Shown: positions 17,803 to 28,558 of the stretch, piece by piece
Position numbering within the stretch: the first letter of the stretch is position 1
Layout: every line of letters starts with the position of its first letter
From: Bradyrhizobium sp. Tv2a-2
Lineage (GTDB): Bacteria > Pseudomonadota > Alphaproteobacteria > Rhizobiales > Xanthobacteraceae
Length of the DNA: 64,000 nt
Direction of reading: 5' to 3'
NCBI RefSeq assembly: GCF_000472425.1
Contig: NZ_AXAI01000002.1
Location: 125,265 to 189,264 of the forward strand
Program-made: the position numbers and the translations under genes
The notes under the pieces: generated by a model
Told to the model about the DNA's origin: nothing
The model's database searches: none
What the model saw: only the letters and a program-made list of their open reading frames with translations

Positions 17803-18116
17803 TCCTGCATTCCTTGCGTCTCAGATTCGCGCAGAGAGTGCGCACCTTGTTCGCGCCCAAACCCGATAATACCACAAGCGCCGCTTAGTTCGACCATCCT
17901 TAATCCGAAACTCAACAAATGTCGCGCTCTCTACGACCAGTCGTCGGCCCGTTTTCCGCAGTCGCGAAGGAGGGACGCGAAGCCGGGTAGCCGCCTCCTT
18001 CACAGCGCGCGTTTTCTACCCTACTCTGAATGCCTGAATGCTCTTGGTGCGGGATGTTCGGATGACCGCCCTTCAGACCGACCTGCCGCCCCCACACCCG
18101 CGTCCGGAAACTGCCG

Positions 18117-20057
<1,941 letters not shown>

Positions 20058-20060
<3 letters not shown>

Positions 20061-20160
20061 AGCGCGATGGGATCAGGTTGAATCGCCACCGTGCTTTAGC
20101 TTTTTGATTGAGCATGATCTTCTCGGAAAACCGCTACACACTTTTCCGGATCATGCTCTA
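20058..20160. repeat. Bradyrhizobial palindromic intergenic element, copy B
   Basis: The fullest copy. Part one is a hairpin CTAAAGC...GCTTTAG that overlaps the groEL stop codon. Part two is GAGCATGATC (20110-20119)...GATCATGCTC (20149-20158) with inner arms CGGAAAA / TTTTCCG around CCGCTACACAC. It lies between convergent groEL and dodecin genes. Confidence 0.85.
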
Positions 20161-20190
20161 AGTTCGACCGTTCAGCGCGCAAAAGAAAGA

Positions 20191-20214
20191 AGGGCCGGCG
20201 GTAATGCCGGCCCT
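20191..20214. terminator. Perfect 9-bp hairpin between groEL and dodecin
   Basis: AGGGCCGGC, loop GGTAAT, GCCGGCCCT: a complete 9-base-pair stem between two convergent genes. An A-rich run (AAAAGAAAGA) precedes it, which on the minus strand would read as a partial U-tract. A Rho-independent or bidirectional terminator is likely. Confidence 0.65.
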
Positions 20215-20344
20215 ATCTGCATTAGCCTGGCCACACGACCATCTCGGCGACGATAGCTGCATGGAGATGACCGCTCTCCAGGGATGAAGGTCATTCTCGC
20301 CAGTTTAATGATCTCAGATTCACTTCAGATTGCCCGATAAAACA

Positions 20345-20569
20345 CTACTCCTCGAGTGTGAAGCCAACTCGCAAAGTGACCTGGTAATGTCGGATAGACC
20401 CATTTTCGATATGGCCTCTCGTTTGCACGACTTCGAACCATTTCATCTCGCGAATGGTCTTTGATGCGCGGGTGATGGCGTTTTGAACGGCATCTTCGAT
20501 ACTTTTTTCGGAAGATCCTACGAGTTCTAGAATCTTATAAACATGATCCTTCATTTCGATTGCTGGCAT
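20345..20569 (-). CDS. Dodecin family flavin-binding protein
   Basis: A 74-residue protein from ATG 20569 ([20 protein letters not shown]), with GGAGG upstream. Dodecins are small beta-alpha-beta-beta proteins that assemble into hollow dodecamers storing flavin or coenzyme A. Signature: [15 protein letters not shown], then [16 protein letters not shown] with the flavin-stacking Trp, and a closing strand [13 protein letters not shown]. It lies 28 bases after the MFS transporter on the same strand, so it may be co-transcribed. A flavin buffer would fit a region rich in flavoenzymes; that link is inference. Confidence 0.94.
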   Translation of the reverse strand: MPAIEMKDHVYKILELVGSSEKSIEDAVQNAITRASKTIREMKWFEVVQTRGHIENGSIRHYQVTLRVGFTLEE

Positions 20570-20597
20570 GGCGAACCTCCGCTGGTGAGCCAGTCTG

Positions 20598-21926
20598 CTA
20601 CTTGACGCCACTTAGCGCGTCTCTACGAGCCCCCCGCAGTCGGCCAATTGGTACGCCGCACGCCCTATTGGCAAAAAACGCAACGGCACCCGAGGCAAGC
20701 GAGCACGCAGCGAGAAAGTAAAGGGCAATTTCAAAACTATTGGTCGAATCCTTGATCCAGCCCACGATGAAGGGGCCGACATAGCCTCCGAGATTCCCGA
20801 TTGAATTGATCAGCGCGATGCCGCCGGCCGCAGCGGTTCCGCTCAGGAATATCGAGGGAAGCGGCCAAAAGGCAGGTCGTACGCCGTAGATCCCGGCGAG
20901 AGCGAGCGACATCGCCGCGAGCGACCAAAAGGAGGTTCCGAGCAATCCGGCAGCCACGAATCCAATAGAGCCCATCACCGATGCGCTGATCAGGTGCCAT
21001 CGACGCTCCGGCCTTCGATCGCTCGACCAGCCCCAGACCAGAAGCGCGATCATGCCAACGAGAAAGGGGATCGCCGACGCAACGGACGTCATCAGATTGG
21101 ACAGGCCGAGACCCTTCACGATTTGCGGCATGAAGAAGCTCGCCCCGTAGCCAGCCGTGACAGTCAGCACCCAGATGATCGAAAGGTTGATGACACGTGG
21201 GTCCATCAATGCCTTGCCGAGAGTCAATCGCTCGCGCGCTTCGAGCCTGTCTCGTTCCCCGGCCAACTCCCTTTCCAGCCATTGGCGCTCGTCGGCGGCA
21301 AGCCAGCCTGCGAGGGAGGGGCGATCGACCATGACTCGCAGCACGACGAACGACAAAATGACTGCTGGCGTTGCTTCGATGAGAAAAACCCACTGCCAGC
21401 CTCGCAGGCCGAGGACTCCGTTCATTTCGAGAATTGCGCCGGACACGACATTCGAGAGCGCGTTCGCGCCCGGCACGGCGAGGAACAGGGCCGCGATGAT
21501 GCGGCCTCGATATCGATCAGGGAACCAGTAAGTGAAATAGAGCACAATGCCCGGAAAAAAGCCGGCCTCGGCAACGCCGAGCAGAAAGCGAAGCACAAAA
21601 AAGCTTTTCGGTCCGGCGATGAAGGCGCATGCCGCGGACAAAATCCCCCAGGTAAACATGATCCGGGCGATCCAGAGCCGCGCGCCCACACGCTCTAGAA
21701 TAAGGTTGCTCGGGACCTCGAAAAGAACGTAACCCAAGAAGAATATGCCGGCCCCGAGGCCGTAGGTGAAGGCGCTGAAACCCAGATCCTTGTTCATGGT
21801 CAGTGCCGCCACGGCGATATTGGCGCGATCGACATAGGCCACGCAATAAGCGACTAAGACGAGCGGCAAGATGCGCCAGCATATCTTCTTGATGATCGCG
21901 GTTTCAAATGCCTTCGGCGCATCCAT
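20598..21926 (-). CDS. MFS transporter, anion:cation symporter type
   Basis: 442 residues from ATG 21926 ([18 protein letters not shown]), preceded by GGAGA. About 12 hydrophobic helices. Signatures of the organic-anion (tartrate/phthalate/galactonate-type) branch: [20 protein letters not shown] in helix 1, [19 protein letters not shown], and the [10 protein letters not shown] loop after helix 8. It imports an organic acid, probably with protons, across the inner membrane. No catabolic operon flanks it; dodecin follows 28 bases downstream. Substrate cannot be assigned from sequence. Confidence 0.92.
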   Translation of the reverse strand: MDAPKAFETAIIKKICWRILPLVLVAYCVAYVDRANIAVAALTMNKDLGFSAFTYGLGAGIFFLGYVLFEVPSNLILERVGARLWIARIMFTWGILSAACAFIAGPKSFFVLRFLLGVAEAGFFPGIVLYFTYWFPDRYRGRIIAALFLAVPGANALSNVVSGAILEMNGVLGLRGWQWVFLIEATPAVILSFVVLRVMVDRPSLAGWLAADERQWLERELAGERDRLEARERLTLGKALMDPRVINLSIIWVLTVTAGYGASFFMPQIVKGLGLSNLMTSVASAIPFLVGMIALLVWGWSSDRRPERRWHLISASVMGSIGFVAAGLLGTSFWSLAAMSLALAGIYGVRPAFWPLPSIFLSGTAAAGGIALINSIGNLGGYVGPFIVGWIKDSTNSFEIALYFLAACSLASGAVAFFANRACGVPIGRLRGARRDALSGVK

Positions 21927-22429
21927 GGGCGCTCTCCGAAAAAAGGCAGCAGATAAAATAAATTCAAATAGGCCGCGGATACTGGCCGAATTGCAACGCT
22001 CTGACAAGCATCGGCGCGACCTGTCGGGTTCACTTGCGGACTTCTGCCTCTTCGGTGCGAAGTCTGCGCTGCTCGCATCGTAACAATTTTCGCTTAGTGA
22101 CAGAATTGCTGTCCGATTTTCCAATGGTCGGTCATGTTGACCGACGATATGCTGCAACAAATCTGCGGAGGCCGCTCATTCGTTGCGCGCAGCATGCGCG
22201 CAACTGAATGTGGAACGGCGGGCTGTTGTCCGCCGCTGTCATTTCAGGCGCCTGCTTTACAATTCATAATTGTGTCGCCTGCTTCCGCGGCTCCCGTGGC
22301 GTTCGCGATGGGTAGGCACCGCCCGTCGGCTTGTGACTGTTATACGTCAATGATAATCGCCTCCCTACCGCCCGGCCATCCGTTTCGTTTAAACGCATGC
22401 GGTGGCCTCGTTCGGCACTAAACAAGCGG
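21927..22429. other. Gene-poor region upstream of the MFS gene
   Basis: About 500 bases between the MFS start and the end of the metallohydrolase gene, both on the minus strand. It must hold the MFS promoter and the end of the preceding transcript. No open frame here looks like a gene and I see no strong hairpin. Confidence 0.5.
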
Positions 22430-23386
22430 TCAGTACTCCCAGGGGCCCGGTACCCAGCGAAAGACGTCGCCGTCGACCGCCACATGGCAGACGGACGGGA
22501 ACGACAGGTGAGTGGCCACCAGCGACTCTCGGTTCGCCGCCAGCTCCCGCAAAAGACTGACCCGGACGCGGGCCGCCTCCTCGGGGTCGTGTTCGAAGCC
22601 GTTGTACCAGTCGGGGTGCTCGAACCCGACCTGGAACACGGCGTCACCAGCGAACGTCAGCCGGCTGCTACCGGATGCCAGGCGGACCACGCTGTGCCCG
22701 GGGGTGTGGCCGCCAGTGCGTGTGACGAGCACCCCTGGCGCCACCTCGTGCTTCTCCTCGAACGTGCGCAACTGGCTCTGGTACTCGTGCAAGAACCGCT
22801 TGGCCGTCCGCCGAAGCGCGTCTGGGAATCCCGGCGGCATGGAGACGTGGGAGAAATCGGGAGACTCCCAGAACTTGGTTTCGGCGGCTGCCACGTGGAT
22901 GCGCAGGTCCGGACGCAGCCGGTCCCTCACCCCGTCGACGAGCAGCCCGCCAACGTGGTCCATGTGCATGTGGGTGAGCACCACGTCGGTCACGGATGCG
23001 AGATCGATGCCGGCGGCCTCCAGTCGCTGGACCGTCCGCCCGGCCCGCGGCAAGTCCGGGAACTCCGCCCCCATCCCAGCGTCGATGAGTATGGTCCGGC
23101 CGCCGCTACGGACCACGACCACGTTCAGCGCCCACTCGAGCACGTCCGGCGGAAGGAACATGTCTTCCAGCCAAGCCGTCCGGACAGCCGGGTCGACGTT
23201 GTGGCCCAACATCGCGCCTGGCAGCGATAGCACCCCATCGCTGACCACCAGAACCTCAATGGCGCCGACCTTCAGCGCGTAGCGCGACGGAACCAACTCG
23301 GGCTCCGGTCTACCGTGGATGTCCTTCGCGTTCACCTTGTCGGCGCGGTACTTGACCGGGGGCTGCGAGGTGTTGTCCAAGCTCAT
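22430..23386 (-). CDS. MBL-fold metallo-hydrolase
   Basis: 318 residues. Metal ligands of the metallo-beta-lactamase fold are all present: H139, H141, D143, H144 in LTHMHMDHVGG, H227/H231 in GGHTPGH, D248 in FAGDA, and H293 in ATHLSFP. This pattern fits the N-acyl-homoserine-lactonase/glyoxalase II-like branch, which opens lactones or thioesters. It is the last gene of a minus-strand run SDR-cupin-MBL with gaps of about 50 bases. No signal peptide, so cytoplasmic. Quorum-quenching activity is possible but not shown. Confidence 0.9.
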   Translation of the reverse strand: MSLDNTSQPPVKYRADKVNAKDIHGRPEPELVPSRYALKVGAIEVLVVSDGVLSLPGAMLGHNVDPAVRTAWLEDMFLPPDVLEWALNVVVVRSGGRTILIDAGMGAEFPDLPRAGRTVQRLEAAGIDLASVTDVVLTHMHMDHVGGLLVDGVRDRLRPDLRIHVAAAETKFWESPDFSHVSMPPGFPDALRRTAKRFLHEYQSQLRTFEEKHEVAPGVLVTRTGGHTPGHSVVRLASGSSRLTFAGDAVFQVGFEHPDWYNGFEHDPEEAARVRVSLLRELAANRESLVATHLSFPSVCHVAVDGDVFRWVPGPWEY

Positions 23387-23438
23387 GTTTGTCTCCTGCC
23401 GACTGCCTAGCTTTCGAGTAATTTGCGTTGCGCAATGG

Positions 23439-23834
23439 TCACTGTGCGGGCACGACCGCCGGGGCGCCCTTGTCCTTGATCAAGACCACCAGGAATTTCG
23501 CCGGCTGGGTGCCGCTGGCGTTGCGGTCGACGACATGAACGTCATCAGGGCCTTCATAGAAGCTTTGTCCTGGTGTCAGTGTCACCTGTTGTCCGCCCTT
23601 CAGCTGCATCACGACGGAGCCCTCCAGCACGTACACAAACGCATGTGCATTGTGCCGGTGGATAGCACTCGATCCGCCGGGCGCATGCTCGACCGTAATC
23701 ATCAGGGCTTCCCTGCCGGGTGCCTCCGGAAGATCCTTGGACATGTGTGGCGTGACCTTAGGCTCCTGAGCCTGAGCCACCGCCGTGCCGGTCGTGAGGC
23801 ACAGAAGAACCAACGCAACGAGTTTGATCGTCAT
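23439..23834 (-). CDS. Exported cupin-domain protein
   Basis: 131 residues. An N-terminal signal peptide (hydrophobic LVALVLLCLTTGTAVAQAQ, probable cut after AQA) points to the periplasm. The rest is a single cupin barrel with metal-binding IHRHNAHAFVYVLEGS (first motif) and a second motif PGQSFYEGPDDVHV. Small cupins of this type bind a metal and may act as isomerases, dioxygenases or sensors. It sits between an SDR-type protein and a metallohydrolase on the same strand, presumably one operon. Activity unknown. Confidence 0.88.
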   Translation of the reverse strand: MTIKLVALVLLCLTTGTAVAQAQEPKVTPHMSKDLPEAPGREALMITVEHAPGGSSAIHRHNAHAFVYVLEGSVVMQLKGGQQVTLTPGQSFYEGPDDVHVVDRNASGTQPAKFLVVLIKDKGAPAVVPAQ

Positions 23835-23882
23835 AGTCGCCTCTTTCGTTCGTTGCCTGGGATCATGGTTATCTCCTGTGCC

Positions 23883-24638
23883 TCAGCTCTGAACCGCGTT
23901 GCGGCTGAGCCAGTCGTCGAAGCGGATGGAGCCGAGGCGGGGGCGATCACCGGGCGTCAGCGAGCGGTCGTTCAGCTCGGCTCCGAAGTAGCGCCAGTGC
24001 ACGTCAGCGATCACCTTGCGCTGGTCACCGCTCGCCGCCAGGAATTTGCGCGCGAACTGGTCCATCGGACAGGCTTCCGGACCCGCAACCTCGACGGTGC
24101 CGTTCAGCGGCGGTGCGAGCGTCAGTTCGGCCAGGTTGGCGACCACGTCGTCCGAGGCAATCGGCTGGAACAGCGCCGGCGACAGCCGGACCACATTGCC
24201 CTCTGCGCCCGATTTGACGATGCCGCCGACGAACTCGAAGAACTGCGTCGAGCGCAGGATCGTATAGGGAATGCCGGCCGCCTTGATCAGATTCTCCTGC
24301 GCCACCTTGGCGCGGAGGTAGCCACTGTCGGGACTGCGATCGCTGCCGACGATCGACAGCGCCAGATGATGCTTGACGCCGGCGGCCTTTTCCGCGGCCA
24401 TCAGGTTGCGGCCCGAGGTCTCGAAGAATTCGAGCACCGCCTTGTCCTCCCACACGGGCGCGTTTGCCAGATCGACGACGACCTGTGCGCCGGAGAGCGC
24501 CTCTTTCAGTCCCTCGCCCGTGATGGTGTTGACGCCGGTATTGGGCGAGGCCGCGATGGCATCGTGACCCTTCTCCTGTAGTTTCTTGACGAGCTTTGAT
24601 CCGATGAGGCCGGTGCCTCCGATGACGACAATTTTCAT
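23883..24638 (-). CDS. NmrA-like SDR family NAD(P)-binding protein
   Basis: 251 residues from ATG 24638 (MKIVVIGGTGLIGSKLVKKL), with GGAG upstream; an upstream in-frame ATG at 24659 is less likely. GGTGLIGSKL is the atypical-SDR dinucleotide loop, followed by VVVDLANAPVWED, LALSIVGSDRS and YTILRSTQFFEF, typical of NmrA/NADPH-sensor-like proteins without the YxxxK catalytic pair. It may be a redox sensor or an NADPH-dependent reductase. First gene of the SDR-cupin-MBL run; divergent from the winged-helix TPR regulator at 24930. Confidence 0.9.
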   Translation of the reverse strand: MKIVVIGGTGLIGSKLVKKLQEKGHDAIAASPNTGVNTITGEGLKEALSGAQVVVDLANAPVWEDKAVLEFFETSGRNLMAAEKAAGVKHHLALSIVGSDRSPDSGYLRAKVAQENLIKAAGIPYTILRSTQFFEFVGGIVKSGAEGNVVRLSPALFQPIASDDVVANLAELTLAPPLNGTVEVAGPEACPMDQFARKFLAASGDQRKVIADVHWRYFGAELNDRSLTPGDRPRLGSIRFDDWLSRNAVQS

Positions 24639-24929
24639 GATTTTGCGCTCCAAGGGCATGCAGGGGGTGTCAGATCGCGTCTTATTCGATGCGCAAGGAT
24701 GCCGGATCAGCGGCCGGAAAGCCTTGTGGCGGCCTTCAGGCGCGCTTGAATTTAGCCTGGATTTCCGTCCAAGACATCGGACAAAGGAGCAAAACGTGCC
24801 AACAGCGGCCGCTGTTCCGGCAATTTCCGCTTGCTTTACCGGCGCGACAACTCGCGCGAGCTTCGACGATGATCATCGTGCTATCAACAGCTTGCCGGCC
24901 ATGCCGATGGGTGACGATGAGAGGGCGAC

Positions 24930-26507
24930 GTGCAGTACGCGTTCGAAGACTACGTGATCGACTCGGACCGGCGGGAGCTCACGCGCAGCGCCGAGCCGAT
25001 CGCCGTCGGGCCGCAGGTCTTCGACCTGCTGCTCCATCTGGTGCGGAACCGCGAGCACGTCGTCAGCAAGGACGAACTCCTGGATGCTGTGTGGGCCGGG
25101 CGGATCGTCTCTGAATCGACCCTGGCCAGTCACATCAACGCAGCTCGCAAGGCCATCGGCGACAGCGGGCAGGACCAGCGCCTGCTTCGAACCATTGCCC
25201 GCAAGGGATTCCGGTTCGTCGGCGATGTCAGCGAGATCGCCAGCCGCTCCGTTGCGGCCTGCACCGAGCCCGATGCACCGGGCAAGACCATCGCAGAGGC
25301 GCCGGCCCTCCCCGACAGGCCCTCCATCGCCGCGCTCCCGTTCCTGAACCTGAGCGGCGACATCGAACAGGAGTATTTCACCGACGGCGTGGTGGAGGAC
25401 ATCATCACGGCGTTGTCGCGCATTCGCTGGCTGTTCGTGATCGCACGCAATTCGAGCTTCACCTACAAGGGCCGCGCGGTCGACGTGAAACAGGTCGGCC
25501 GCGAGCTCGGCGTGCGCTATGTGCTGGAAGGCAGCGTGCGCAAGGCGGCGCACAAGGTGCGCATTACCGGGCAGCTGATCGATGCGACCACCGGGACGCA
25601 TCTGTGGGCCGAGCGCTTCGAGAGCGCGCTCGACGATATTTTCGAGCTGCAGGATCAGGTCACCGAGGCCGTCATCGGCGCGATCGCGCCGCAGCTCGAG
25701 CGGGCCGAGATCGAGCGCGCGAAGCGCAAGCCGACCGAAAGCCTCGATGCCTACGACTACTATCTGCGCGGCATGGCGCACCTCCATCTGGGATCCAGGG
25801 AGTCAATCGACGCGGCGCTCGCCCAGTTCAGCCAAGCGCTCATGCGCGACTCGCATTTCGCGTCGGCCTATGCGATGGCGGCGTGGTGCTATTTCTGGCG
25901 CAAGGTCAATGGTTGGATGATCGATCGCCCGGGCGAGATCGCCGAAGGCGCCCGCCTGGCGCGCCGGGCCGTCGACCTCGGTCGGGACGATGCGGTCGCG
26001 CTCACCCGTGGCGGGCATGCGCTCGCCCACCTCACCGATGACCTCGCCGGCGGCATCGCCGTGCTCGACCGGGCGCTCGTGCTCAATCCCAATCTCGCGT
26101 CGGCCTGGTTCATCGCCGGATTCCTGCGGACCTGGAACGGCGAGCCGGACGCCGCTATCGAGCACTTCTCGCACGCCATGAGGCTGAGCCCACTCGACCC
26201 CGAGCTCTACCGCATGCAGGCCGGACTGGCGGTGGCGCATCTGTTCGCTGGGCGCTTCGACGCCGCGTCGTCGTGGGCGGAGAAAGCCTTCCGGGAGTTA
26301 CCGAGCTTCCTGATGGTCGTCAGTGTCATCGCGGCGAGCCATGCGCTCGCCGGCCGGTCGGACGAGGCGCAGCGCGCGATGAAGCATCTGCGCGAGCTCG
26401 ACCCCGCGCTACGCGTCTCCAATCTCGCGGATTGGCTCCCGATCCACCGGCCGGAGGACCTCGCGACCTTCGCGGATGGGTTGCGGACGGCAGGGCTGCC
26501 GGAGTGA
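24930..26507 (+). CDS. Winged-helix (OmpR-type) transcriptional regulator with TolB-like and TPR domains
   Basis: 525 residues starting at GTG 24930, with GAGGG upstream. Residues 1-100 are an OmpR/CadC-type winged helix (VFDLLLHLVRNREHVVSKDE, then LASHINAARKAIGDS). Residues 130-260 form a TolB-N-like block (LPFLNLSGDIEQEYFTDGVV). The rest is TPR repeats. There is no receiver or transmembrane segment, so it is likely a cytoplasmic one-component regulator. The middle block is clearly paralogous to that of the cyclase at 26544. It is divergent from the SDR-cupin-MBL operon, a possible target. Confidence 0.88.
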   Translation: MQYAFEDYVIDSDRRELTRSAEPIAVGPQVFDLLLHLVRNREHVVSKDELLDAVWAGRIVSESTLASHINAARKAIGDSGQDQRLLRTIARKGFRFVGDVSEIASRSVAACTEPDAPGKTIAEAPALPDRPSIAALPFLNLSGDIEQEYFTDGVVEDIITALSRIRWLFVIARNSSFTYKGRAVDVKQVGRELGVRYVLEGSVRKAAHKVRITGQLIDATTGTHLWAERFESALDDIFELQDQVTEAVIGAIAPQLERAEIERAKRKPTESLDAYDYYLRGMAHLHLGSRESIDAALAQFSQALMRDSHFASAYAMAAWCYFWRKVNGWMIDRPGEIAEGARLARRAVDLGRDDAVALTRGGHALAHLTDDLAGGIAVLDRALVLNPNLASAWFIAGFLRTWNGEPDAAIEHFSHAMRLSPLDPELYRMQAGLAVAHLFAGRFDAASSWAEKAFRELPSFLMVVSVIAASHALAGRSDEAQRAMKHLRELDPALRVSNLADWLPIHRPEDLATFADGLRTAGLPE

Positions 26508-26543
26508 GGCGCGGGGCGGATCAGGTACTGGCAAATAGAGACA

Positions 26544-28331
26544 TCAGCCCTCAGGTACCCCGGCAATACGCATGCCCTGACAGATCCGCTCCACCCCGGC
26601 AAGGTACGTCAGATTGTCGTTTGATTTAGCTGCGGTGCGGAAGCGGCGGATGGTAAAGCCTGGATCGAGCGCAAGTCCGGCCTTTGCAGCGGCTCGCGCC
26701 TCATCCAACGCACCGAGCAAGCCCAAGGCAGCCGCCAAATGAATATGAGTGAGAGGAAAATTGCGGTTGGCCTCAATGCTTCGTCGTAGCCAATCGACGG
26801 CTTCGGCATTCGCGCCGAGTTGCATCTTGGCCCTCCCTAGAAGATGCATCCACCAGTAGGCAAAGGTATCGCGAGGAGAGAGGCGGAGAGCCTCAAGTAT
26901 ATGACTTTCCGTCTCGTCAGCGCGACCAATTAAAAATTTTGCCAAACCACGGGCGGCATGAGCGTCGGCTAGATTGGGATTGAGCACCAATGCCTGTTCG
27001 CATTCAGCAATCCCTTGCACAGCGCGGCTGGTGAAAATGTAGACACAACCCAGGATAAAGTGGGCCGGGGCATCATCCGGAGCCAACGAAAGCGCGTTGA
27101 TCGCGTTCGTTTCAGCCGCCGAGAAGCGCACGCTCCGGTCGTCAGTTAGCAGGGCGGCCCCCACTGCCAGGTCGACGCTAGCGAGGCCGACCAGCGCTCC
27201 GACACTTCGGGGATCGATGGCCAGGGCGCGCTCGAAAAAACTACGCGCCTGGGTCAGGCGCTCGGGGGTCGTCCCCTTGTTCAAGCAGGCATTGCCTTGA
27301 AAATTCAGGTCCGCTGCGTCGGGATCGAGCGAGCGCCCCGCTCGTCGCGCCTCAGCCTCAACGAGTTGGGTATTCAGTGCGTTAGCGAGGCGAGCGACGA
27401 TTTCATCCTGCATGTCGAACAGATCGGCGACAGGTTTGTCGAAACGGTCGGACCATAGGTGCGCGCCGGTTTCCGCCTCCACGAGCTGAACGTTTACGCG
27501 AAGTCGATCGCTGCCACACTGCACCGAACCTTCCAGCGCGTACCGAACGTTCAACTCTCGGCCAATTTGCTTGAGATCAACCGCTTTACCTTTGTAGGTG
27601 AACGCGGTGTGTCGGCCGATGACGAACGAACCGCTGATCCGTGACAAATCCGTAGTTAGGCTCTCGGTCACGCCGTCAACAAAGTAGTCTTGCTGCGGAT
27701 CGCCGCTAAGGTTGGCGAAAGGCAGCACGACGATGGAAAGGCGAGGCGGTGAAAGCTGCTCTGATCTCACGGGCTCAGCTCGTGTTGCCGAGCCATCCCT
27801 GGCCACCGCATAAACTCTGACCGGAAGGGCGATGTTTTTGAGATTCTGCTCGCCTAGATCAGCGAACGTAGCTCCGACCTTTCCCCGGACGTAATCGCAG
27901 ACGGAAGACGAGATGTAGATGCCGCCTGGCTCTGCGATGCTCTCAAGCCGCGCGGCAATATTCACGCTGTCCCCAAAAATGTCATGCGGCTCGACAATTA
28001 CGTCGCCGATATTGATGCCGACGCGGAGGGCAATACGATCGCCTTCCGCGTCATCGATTGTAAGTTCATCAATATGGGCCTGAAATTTCATCGCGGCCCG
28101 AACAGCGTCGACCGCGCTGGGAAACTCCGCCAATAGCCCGTCTCCGGTGTTCTTCACGATCCTGCCGGCGTGCTCGGCGATGGCCGGTTGGACGGCTTCG
28201 GTCAGGAGCGCGGTCAGCCTGGCGTGCGTCGCCTCTTCGTCCCTATGCATTAGCCGCGAATAGCCAGCTACGTCGGCGGCCAATATCGCCGCCAACCTGC
28301 GCCCGACCCGCACTGGCCGCTCGTGCACCAT
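26544..28331 (-). CDS. Class III adenylate/guanylate cyclase with TolB-like and TPR domains
   Basis: 595 residues. Residues 10-190 are a class III cyclase catalytic domain with metal aspartates D20 (ADVAGYS) and D64 (KNTGDG), base-selecting K60 and D117 (DIFGDS), and transition-state N124/R128 (VNIAARLE), so it should be active as a homodimer. A TolB-N-like block follows (about 205-330: LPFANLSGDPQQDYFVDGV), then TPRs to the end. Convergent with the regulator at 24930 (36-base gap) and divergent from the AAA cyclase at 28559. Its likely role is to convert an unknown input into cAMP. Confidence 0.92.
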   Translation of the reverse strand: MVHERPVRVGRRLAAILAADVAGYSRLMHRDEEATHARLTALLTEAVQPAIAEHAGRIVKNTGDGLLAEFPSAVDAVRAAMKFQAHIDELTIDDAEGDRIALRVGINIGDVIVEPHDIFGDSVNIAARLESIAEPGGIYISSSVCDYVRGKVGATFADLGEQNLKNIALPVRVYAVARDGSATRAEPVRSEQLSPPRLSIVVLPFANLSGDPQQDYFVDGVTESLTTDLSRISGSFVIGRHTAFTYKGKAVDLKQIGRELNVRYALEGSVQCGSDRLRVNVQLVEAETGAHLWSDRFDKPVADLFDMQDEIVARLANALNTQLVEAEARRAGRSLDPDAADLNFQGNACLNKGTTPERLTQARSFFERALAIDPRSVGALVGLASVDLAVGAALLTDDRSVRFSAAETNAINALSLAPDDAPAHFILGCVYIFTSRAVQGIAECEQALVLNPNLADAHAARGLAKFLIGRADETESHILEALRLSPRDTFAYWWMHLLGRAKMQLGANAEAVDWLRRSIEANRNFPLTHIHLAAALGLLGALDEARAAAKAGLALDPGFTIRRFRTAAKSNDNLTYLAGVERICQGMRIAGVPEG

Positions 28332-28558
28332 GTCCGCAATCCAACCTTGGAGCCATTGTACGACGGATCAGAGAGGATGCCCATCCGACTGGTGTCGGTT
28401 ATTGGCCCCAGCCCTTGTTCAAACGGCGGTTGGCGGAGACAGGCCTGCTTGAGGCGAGATCGGCGCGAATGATCCAGACCGATCATCCAGCAAGCGCTAC
28501 TCTAGACAGGCTGTCTCACCTGGGGGATCATGTAGCACTGGGCTAACGGGGCGCCGCC

